From assembly GCA_963766365.1 (NCBI GenBank), contig CAVXZK010000015.1, positions 1 to 58,700 on the forward strand: a DNA stretch of 58,700 nucleotides, given 5' to 3'. The position numbers and the translations under genes are program-made. The DNA comes from JALORV01 sp963766365 (GTDB lineage Bacteria; Pseudomonadota; Gammaproteobacteria; Burkholderiales; Burkholderiaceae_F). Positions 53,017 to 58,700 of this stretch are shown piece by piece. Positions within the stretch are counted from its first letter, which is position 1; each line of letters begins with the position of its first letter. The notes beneath the pieces were generated by a model that did no database searches, was not told the DNA's origin, and saw only the letters and a list, made by a program, of their open reading frames with translations.

Positions 53017-53585
53017 CGGCGCGCCGCTCCGAACCAGTTCATTTCCAGGCATTCACGCAGCCGCATCCGTGCCCGAAACATCATGACCCCGCAGTTAGTC
53101 GCGGAGATGCCGAGTTCCTTACAGATTTCCGGGGTCTCGATCTCGAGCCATTCGCGCATCATGAAAACTCGGCCGAGGTTGTCCGGCAGCTGGTCGACGC
53201 AGGCTTGCAGCACATCGAAAAACTGGACCTGGGACAGCGAGGCCTCGGGGTCACCCCATTCGAGCGGCCGGCTGACGCGATGGCCATCCGCGTGGAACAG
53301 CGCTTCGACCGCCTCGTCGCCGGAGTCCTCGGCCAGGCTTTCGACCGAGACTTCGCGGCCGCCGCGGCGGAAATGGTCGATGATCTTGTGCTTCAGGATG
53401 CCGACCACCCAGGTCTTGATCTGCGACTGGCCGCCGAACCGCTCCCGCCCTTCAAGGGCGGCGATCAGCGTCTCGGACACGACGTCCTCGGCCCAGGCAT
53501 CGTTGCGCAACTGCAGGCGGGCGATGCGCAACAGTCCGGGGCGCAGCTCGGCGAGAGCGAGATCGATCGCTGCAGCGTCCACCAC
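53013..53585 (-). CDS. ECF-type RNA polymerase sigma factor
   Basis: A 190-residue sigma-70 family factor of the extracytoplasmic-function type. Region 2 covers about residues 15-80 (RIARLQLRNDAWAEDVVSET, KTWVVGILKHKIIDHFRRGG) and region 4 about 120-175 (VDQLPDNLGRVFMMREWLEI and the HTH near TPEICKELGISATNCGVMMF). It is first in the run of genes that continues through the ArsS cluster, so it probably directs their transcription and its own. The GTG pair at 53583/53580 is the best start. The gene begins 15 bases after the dehydrogenase stop upstream. Confidence 0.9.
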   Translation of the reverse strand: MVDAAAIDLALAELRPGLLRIARLQLRNDAWAEDVVSETLIAALEGRERFGGQSQIKTWVVGILKHKIIDHFRRGGREVSVESLAEDSGDEAVEALFHADGHRVSRPLEWGDPEASLSQVQFFDVLQACVDQLPDNLGRVFMMREWLEIETPEICKELGISATNCGVMMFRARMRLRECLEMNWFGAARR

Positions 53586-53600
53586 GCGTTAGCTGCTTGG

Positions 53601-54506
53601 CTACTTGCGCGCGTGGCGCAGGCGGCGAACCAGCGACGAGGTGTCCCAACGCCGGCCGCCCATCGCCTGTACATCGGCGTAGAACTGATCGATCAGGGCG
53701 GCAACCGGCAGCGGCGCGCCGTTGGCGCGCGCTTCGTCGAGGCAGAGGCCGAGGTCCTTGCGCATCCAGTCGACAGCGAAGCCAAAGTCGAACTTGTCGT
53801 CGATCATCGTCGCGCCACGGTTGTCCATCTGCCAGCTTTGCGCAGCGCCCTTGCCGATGACCTGCAACACGAGCTTCATGTCGAGGCCGGCGGCCTCGCC
53901 GAAGCTGATGCCTTCGGCCAGACCCTGGACCAGCCCGGCGATGCAGATCTGGTTGACCATTTTCGCCAGTTGCCCCGCGCCCGACTCGCCAATGCGCGTC
54001 ACCGCCTTGGCAAACGCCATCGCGACCGGCTGCGCGCGCTCGAAAGGCGCGAGATCGCCGCCGCACATCACGGTGAGCGCGCCGTTGACGGCCCCCGCCT
54101 GTCCGCCAGACACCGGGGCATCGATGAAGTGCATGGCGCGGCCGCGCGCGACCGCCTGCAGTTCGCGTGCCACGCGCGCCGAAGCGGTGGTGTTGTCAAA
54201 GACGATCGCGTCCTTGGCCATGCCGGCAAAGGCGCCGTCGTCGCCCAGTATCACGCTCTGCAGGTCGGCGTCGTTGCCGACACAGGAAAAGACGATCTGC
54301 GCCCCGGCCGCCGCTTCGCGCGGAGTGCGCGCGGCACGGCCGCCGTACTCCTCGACCCACTGGTCTGACTTCTTCGCCGTGCGGTTGTACACCGTGACGT
54401 GATGGCCGGCGCGCGCCAGATGGCCCGCCATGGGATAGCCCATGACGCCCAGTCCGAGGAATGCCACTGAATGATGCGGAACAGGTTCGTAGGTCTTGGT
54501 AGTCAT
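53601..54506 (-). CDS. 3-hydroxyisobutyrate dehydrogenase-family oxidoreductase
   Basis: A 301-residue beta-hydroxyacid dehydrogenase. The Rossmann motif VAFLGLGVMGYPMAGHLA is near the start, DAPVSGGQAGAVNGALTVM binds the substrate, and the catalytic lysine is in GAGQLAKMVNQICIAG. It acts on 3-hydroxyisobutyrate, tartronate semialdehyde or a similar acid with NAD(P). It precedes the sigma gene by only 15 bases, so it may share its transcript, although it is not a usual member of ars-type clusters. The ATG at 54506 is clear. Confidence 0.9.
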   Translation of the reverse strand: MTTKTYEPVPHHSVAFLGLGVMGYPMAGHLARAGHHVTVYNRTAKKSDQWVEEYGGRAARTPREAAAGAQIVFSCVGNDADLQSVILGDDGAFAGMAKDAIVFDNTTASARVARELQAVARGRAMHFIDAPVSGGQAGAVNGALTVMCGGDLAPFERAQPVAMAFAKAVTRIGESGAGQLAKMVNQICIAGLVQGLAEGISFGEAAGLDMKLVLQVIGKGAAQSWQMDNRGATMIDDKFDFGFAVDWMRKDLGLCLDEARANGAPLPVAALIDQFYADVQAMGGRRWDTSSLVRRLRHARK

Positions 54507-54631
54507 TGCTTGCCGTCCATCAGCCGGGAGGAACGAGCGATTCTAACGAGGCGCGCACGACGCCCCGTCTGCCCCGTCTGCCGCCCCGGCATCAGGGCCG
54601 GTTGGCGGGGAGGCGGGTGAGCGCCGGAAAG

Positions 54632-55767
54632 CTAATGGGCCAGGCTCACCTCGGCGAAGCGCGGACCCATCAGACCGGCCTCGGAAACGTCATGGGCGTG
54701 CTTGTGGGCGCGGATCTCGTTGACCATTTCGAGCGCCGTGCGCGTCGGCGCCGGCAGGTCCATCGAAGTCGTGCCCAGCGGCGTCACGCGTTCGCCCCAG
54801 CGCACCAGGTGCGAGCAGAACGTCAGCCCGCCGCCAAAGCCCGGCATCAGCATCAGGCGCCGGGTTGGATCGACGCCTGCCTCGAGCGCGTCGACCAGCG
54901 CGACGGGCACGGTGGCCGCGGACATGTTGCGCGTAGCGCTCTACGGTCAGGAACACCTTGTCCATCGGAAGGTCGGCACGTGTTTGGCGACCGACTCGAT
55001 GATGCGCAGGTTGGCCTGGTGCGGCACGACGAGGTCGATCTGGTCGGGCGTCACGCCGCTTTTTCCAGGACCTCTCGGAGGCGATCCGTCATGCCGCGAA
55101 CGGCCTTCTTGAAGATCTCCTGGCCGTCGAAGTCCCACAGCGTGTCGCCGACGACACGTCGTGGTTGGCGTAGGTGCAGCCCATGCCGCGCACGCGCAGG
55201 ATGTGCCGCGCATCGGCATTGCAACCGAGTTGCTCGCCGAGCAGGCCCTCCGGGTTCGTCCGAGGCCTGGATCACGACCGCGGCCGCAGCCGTCGCCAAA
55301 AAGGACGGCGACATTCCGATTGGTCCCAGTCCATGTAGGGCGAGATCAGTTCGACCCCGATGACCAGCGCTCGCGCACTACGAGCCGGTGCGGATCATCG
55401 CCGTGGCGGTCGAGAGTCCGTAGAGAAAACTCGTGCAGGCCGTGTTGACGTCCATGACGCCGGCGTTGACGGCGCCGAGCTCCGATCTGCACGCCGGACG
55501 CGCTGTTAGGCACCTGTTCGTCGTTGCTGCAGCTGCCGTAGACGATCAGGTCGAGGTCCTCGGCCGCGATCCCGGCGCAGGCCAGTGCACGGGCACTCGC
55601 GACAGTGGCCAGGTCGATCGCCGGCACGTGGGAGATGCGGCGTTCCTCATGCCGGTGCGCGAGATGATCCAGTCGTCGCTGGTGTCGAGAAAGGTGGCGA
55701 GATCCGCGTTCGAAAGGACGGCCGGTGGCATGCACTTGCCCCAGCCGGTGACAGCCGCGTAGGTCAT
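54632..55767 (-). pseudogene. 3-oxoacyl-ACP synthase III (KAS III) broken by about ten frameshifts
   Basis: Full-length homology (about 375 residues) to a KAS III condensing enzyme is spread over all three minus-strand frames. The ordered pieces are the start MTYAAVTGWGKCMPPAVLS, ISHVPAIDLATVASARALAC, the active Cys region DVNTACTSFLYGL, ELISPYMDWDQS, LFGDGCG, LRVRGMGCTYANHDV, FDGQEIFKKAVRGMTDR, VVPHQANLRIIESVAKH (His), NMSAATVPVALVDALEAG (Asn), and the end SEAGLMGPRFAEVSLAH. I count ten single-base shifts with the amino acid sequence otherwise unspoiled. Real decay is possible; sequencing or assembly indels look at least as likely. As read, no functional protein is made. Confidence 0.85.
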
Positions 55768-55875
55768 GGTTTTCCCTTTGCTCTAGCCCGCGCTCGTGGC
55801 GCGCCGTGGCTCGCCGGCGCGATTCTCTCAAAAACCACTGCAACCGACTCTTGGCCCGGCTGCGTGTTCTCCCGT

Positions 55876-57513
55876 TCAGCAGCCGGCGACGAGACCGTCT
55901 CGCCGCGAGTCGCTGGCCGCAACATAGCCGTCGCGGCCCGGATCTCCGAGGCGCCAGATGAACTGACCTGAGCCGAAGTCCATGTAGCTGTCGTTCGCGC
56001 GCGTGACGCGATGGCCGCGTTGCACAAGCTCCTCGACCACCGGCAGCGGCACCCCGCTCTCGACCTCAATGTCGATGCCATGCATCACCTTCCAGCGGGG
56101 TGCATCACAGGCGGCCTGCGGCTGCTGCTGTGCCAGCAGCATGCGCACCAGTGTCTGCACGTGACCCTGAGGTTGCATGTTGCCACCCATGACGCCGAAA
56201 CTCATTGCGGGTTGCCCGTCCTTCATCAGAAAGGCCGGGATGATCGTGTGGAAGGGCCGTTTGCCCGGGGCGATGACGTTCGGGCTCGCCGCATCGATCG
56301 AGAATCCATAACCGCGGTTCTGCAGCGAAATGCCGAAGCCCGGCACCACCACTCCCGAGCCGAAGCCCATGTAGTTGGACTGGATCAGTGACACCATCAT
56401 GCCGCTCGCGTCGGCGGCGGCCAGGTAGATCGTGCCGCCGCGCGGCGGGGTCCCGGCTGAGAACGCCTGCGCCCGCTGCATGCTGATTCGACTCGCACGC
56501 TGCGCGAGGTAAGCGTCATCCAGCATCGCATCAGGCGAGACGCGCATCGCGCGCGGGTCGGCGACATGTTCGTAGGTATCGGCGAAGGCAAGCTTCATCG
56601 CCTCGATGGCCGCGTGATGCCAGTCGGCACTGTCGACGGCATAGTCCGCAAGCTTCGTGTGGCGCAGGATGCCGAGGCATGAGAGGGCGGCGATGCCCTG
56701 GCCATTGGGTGGAATCTCGTGCAGTTCGTGCCCTTGGAACGGTGTGCTGATCGTGCCAACCCAGCCGTTTTCCTGCACGAAGCCCCAGTACGCGGCGAGA
56801 TCACTCGCCCGCAGCGCCCCGCCCGTCGCCCGGGCGTGGCGTTCGATGCCTTCAGCGATTTCGCCCTGGTAGAACGCGGCTCCGCCGTGCTGCGCCAGCA
56901 GCTTCAGCGTGTATGCCGCTCCGGCCAGTACAAAGTGTTCGCCGATACGCGGGGGCCGACCCTTGGGCAGGAAGTGCTCGGCGAATCCGGGCCCGTCCTT
57001 GAGCAGCGGTGCCGCGCGTTCCCACTTGTCATGAACGACGGGCGAAACCGCGAAGCCGCGCTCGGCATACTCGATCGCGGGCGCTATCACGTCAGCGAAT
57101 GACAGCTTGCCGAGGCGGCCGTGCAGCAGCGTCCAACCGGCCACCGCGCCGGGCGTCGTGACGCTGTCCCACCCGCGCATCGGGCGGGTCTTCGGCAGGT
57201 CCTCCCCATACTTGCGGCGGAAGAAGTCGAGCGACCACGCGGCCGGTGCAATGCCGCTCGAGTTGAGGCCAAGCAGTTTCTGCGACGCCGGGTCCCAGAC
57301 AATCGCGAAGTTGTCGGCGCCAAGGCCGTTGCTGCACGGCTCGGTCATCGTGATGACCGCGGCGGCCGCGACCGCTGCATCGACGGCGTTGCCGCCGGAC
57401 TGCAGCATGCGCAGCCCGGCCTGTGCGGCGAGCGGCTGGCTCGTCGCCACCAGGTTGCGAGCGAATACCGGGGTGCGTACCGTGGGGTAGGGATTGGTCC
57501 AGTTGAAGCCCAT
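55876..57513 (-). CDS. Gamma-glutamyltransferase family protein
   Basis: A 545-residue Ntn-hydrolase of the gamma-glutamyltranspeptidase family, normally self-cleaving. The large-subunit part has LVATSQPLAAQAGLRMLQSG and GGNAVDAAVAAAAV-type motifs. The cleavage/nucleophile threonine lies in PPRGGTIYLAAADASG (around residue 360), and the small subunit continues with GFGISLQNRGYGFS and FGVMGGNMQPQGH. There is no signal peptide, so it would be cytoplasmic, in line with the catabolic (acylase-like) branch rather than periplasmic Ggt. It lies 113 bases downstream of the partial tctA. Confidence 0.92.
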   Translation of the reverse strand: MGFNWTNPYPTVRTPVFARNLVATSQPLAAQAGLRMLQSGGNAVDAAVAAAAVITMTEPCSNGLGADNFAIVWDPASQKLLGLNSSGIAPAAWSLDFFRRKYGEDLPKTRPMRGWDSVTTPGAVAGWTLLHGRLGKLSFADVIAPAIEYAERGFAVSPVVHDKWERAAPLLKDGPGFAEHFLPKGRPPRIGEHFVLAGAAYTLKLLAQHGGAAFYQGEIAEGIERHARATGGALRASDLAAYWGFVQENGWVGTISTPFQGHELHEIPPNGQGIAALSCLGILRHTKLADYAVDSADWHHAAIEAMKLAFADTYEHVADPRAMRVSPDAMLDDAYLAQRASRISMQRAQAFSAGTPPRGGTIYLAAADASGMMVSLIQSNYMGFGSGVVVPGFGISLQNRGYGFSIDAASPNVIAPGKRPFHTIIPAFLMKDGQPAMSFGVMGGNMQPQGHVQTLVRMLLAQQQPQAACDAPRWKVMHGIDIEVESGVPLPVVEELVQRGHRVTRANDSYMDFGSGQFIWRLGDPGRDGYVAASDSRRDGLVAGC

Positions 57514-57626
57514 GTCGTTTCGCCTGGATGCCGCGTGCGCTGCGGGGCGGATCCGTTATGGATGGAAGGTGACGGTTCGGCCGTGATCCAGCATTCGTCG
57601 CAAGGCCAGTCGTGACCGTCAGCCGA

Positions 57627-58700
57627 TCAGTCAACCTCGTGAAACGCCTCTTCGCGCGTCCTGCTGATCTGCGGCAACGCGACGATGAAGATGAGCGCCG
57701 CGGCCATCAGCAGAAGCGTCAGCGACAGCGGCCGCGTGAAAAACACCGTCGGATCTCCGCGCGACAGCAGCATCGCTCGGCGCAGGTTCTCTTCCATCAT
57801 CGGGCCGAGGATGAAGCCGAGGATCAGAGGCGCCGGTTCGCAACGCAGCTTGTAGAAGAGGTAACCGAGCACCCCGAACGCGGCCGTCATCAGCACGTCG
57901 AATGAATTGTTGTTGATCGAATACACGCCGATGCAGCAGAAGACGAGGATCGCCGGGTAAAGCAGCCGGTAGGGCACCTTCAGCAGTTGCACCCAGATGC
58001 CGATCAGCGGCAGGTTGAGGACGACCAGCATCAGGTTGCCGATCCACATCGACGCTATGAGCCCCCAGAAGAGCGAGGGATTGCTCGTCATCACCTGTGG
58101 GCCTGGCTGGATGTTATGGATCGTCATCGCGCCCACCATCAGCGCCATCACCGCGTTGGGCGGGATGCCGAGCGTCAGCATCGGGATGAACGAAGTCTGC
58201 GCGCCGGCGTTGTTGGCCGACTCCGGCGCTGCGACGCCGCGAATGTTGCCCTGGCCGAAGGGAATCTTCGGGTTGCGCGTGACCTTCTTTTCGACCGTGT
58301 ATGCGGCAAAGGCGGCGAGCAGTGCGCCACCCCCTGGCAGGACGCCGAGGACCGATCCGAGCGCGGTGCCGCGAAGTACAGCCGGTACGGCCTCCTTGAA
58401 TTCCGCCATGGTGGGGAGGAGCTTGCCGACCTTGTCGGTAAAGACCTGCCGCTGGCCCTTGTGTTCGAGGTTCGCAATGATTTCGGCGAAACCGAACACA
58501 CCCATCGCGACTGCGACGAAACCGATGCCGTCCGCGAGCTCCGGCACGTCGAAGTTGAAACGCGCCACGCCCGAGTTGACGTCGGTGCCGACCAGTCCCA
58601 GCAACAGTCCGAGCACGATCATCGCGATCGCCTTGACCAGGGAGCCGGACGCCAGCACCACGGCGCCAATCAGGCCCAGCGCCATCAGCGAGAAGTATGT
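57627..58700 (-). CDS. TctA-type tripartite tricarboxylate transporter permease, partial
   Basis: Large membrane subunit of a TTT-family importer; the N-terminal part is beyond the window's right edge (the frame remains open through 58700). The visible 357 codons hold about eight hydrophobic segments and the family motifs GVLPGGGALLAAFAAYTVEK, FGQGNIRGVAAPESANNAGA, and FIPMLTLGIPPNAVMALMVG. Partner TctB and TctC (Bug) genes would be expected further right. Such systems import citrate or other carboxylates using a periplasmic binding protein. It runs in the same direction as the gamma-glutamyltransferase gene. Confidence 0.92.
   Translation of the reverse strand, partial: TYFSLMALGLIGAVVLASGSLVKAIAMIVLGLLLGLVGTDVNSGVARFNFDVPELADGIGFVAVAMGVFGFAEIIANLEHKGQRQVFTDKVGKLLPTMAEFKEAVPAVLRGTALGSVLGVLPGGGALLAAFAAYTVEKKVTRNPKIPFGQGNIRGVAAPESANNAGAQTSFIPMLTLGIPPNAVMALMVGAMTIHNIQPGPQVMTSNPSLFWGLIASMWIGNLMLVVLNLPLIGIWVQLLKVPYRLLYPAILVFCCIGVYSINNNSFDVLMTAAFGVLGYLFYKLRCEPAPLILGFILGPMMEENLRRAMLLSRGDPTVFFTRPLSLTLLLMAAALIFIVALPQISRTREEAFHEVD

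Noticed and set aside
1..58700. CRISPR array or prophage
   Set aside because: No regularly spaced direct repeats and no phage structural, lysis or integrase genes were seen.

Overview
This is GC-rich bacterial DNA, most likely from a betaproteobacterium. I infer this from the pepA–lptF/lptG divergence with holC and valS downstream, a CysB-type regulator, the recG–oxyR–dps order, a phasin (PHA granule) gene, a PEP-CTERM remnant and a TctA-type transporter. The order or family cannot be fixed from the sequence alone. Both ends are open: alaS runs in from the left and a tctA-like gene runs out to the right.

1–18.5 kb is core chromosome: alaS, an acetyltransferase, a Nudix hydrolase, a TusA-like protein, valS (one apparent frameshift), a proline-rich protein, holC, pepA, lptF–lptG, a TerC/Alx membrane protein behind a convincing yybP-ykoY (Mn2+) riboswitch, a B12-dependent ribonucleotide reductase, cysB, a VOC protein, a ketopantoate reductase-like protein and an arylformamidase-like hydrolase. 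A tRNA-Ala(CGC) ends this block.

18.7–30.7 kb is an accessory island beside the tRNA. It is visibly less GC-rich and holds a 5'-truncated PEP-CTERM gene, small membrane and exported proteins of unknown function, a MipA/OmpV porin-like protein, a group II intron directly behind an imperfect hairpin, and an IS110/IS1111-family insertion sequence. It also carries a DEDDh exonuclease–BRCT protein preceded by an ORF with one in-frame TGA, and a tandem pair of GNAT-like paralogues. Perfect short palindromes lie near both edges. The IS carries a downstream non-coding RNA candidate whose two stem arms match the two sides of its present insertion site, as expected of a bridge RNA.

30.7–42.9 kb returns to chromosome-like DNA: a TonB-dependent receptor, a periplasmic sorbosone/glucose dehydrogenase-like protein with a small cytochrome c, a phasin with an XRE regulator, a PAS–GGDEF–EAL protein with altered catalytic motifs, ridA, recG, oxyR, dps and a haloacid dehalogenase-like gene.

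42.9–58.7 kb is all on the minus strand. Its centre is a tightly packed series led by an ECF sigma factor and a zinc-finger anti-sigma protein. They are followed by an ArsS-type radical SAM enzyme, a metallophosphoesterase, a TVP38–flavoprotein-disulfide-reductase fusion, a Rossmann protein, two glycosyltransferases of the TIGR04283/TIGR04282 type, DUF3047, an NDH-2/SelD-like flavoprotein, DUF1499 and a CAP-domain protein. It resembles an arsenosugar-type pathway, but no arsenic methyltransferase is visible in the window. Further upstream are a 3-hydroxyisobutyrate-dehydrogenase-family gene, a KAS III gene cut by about ten single-base frameshifts, a gamma-glutamyltransferase and the partial tctA.
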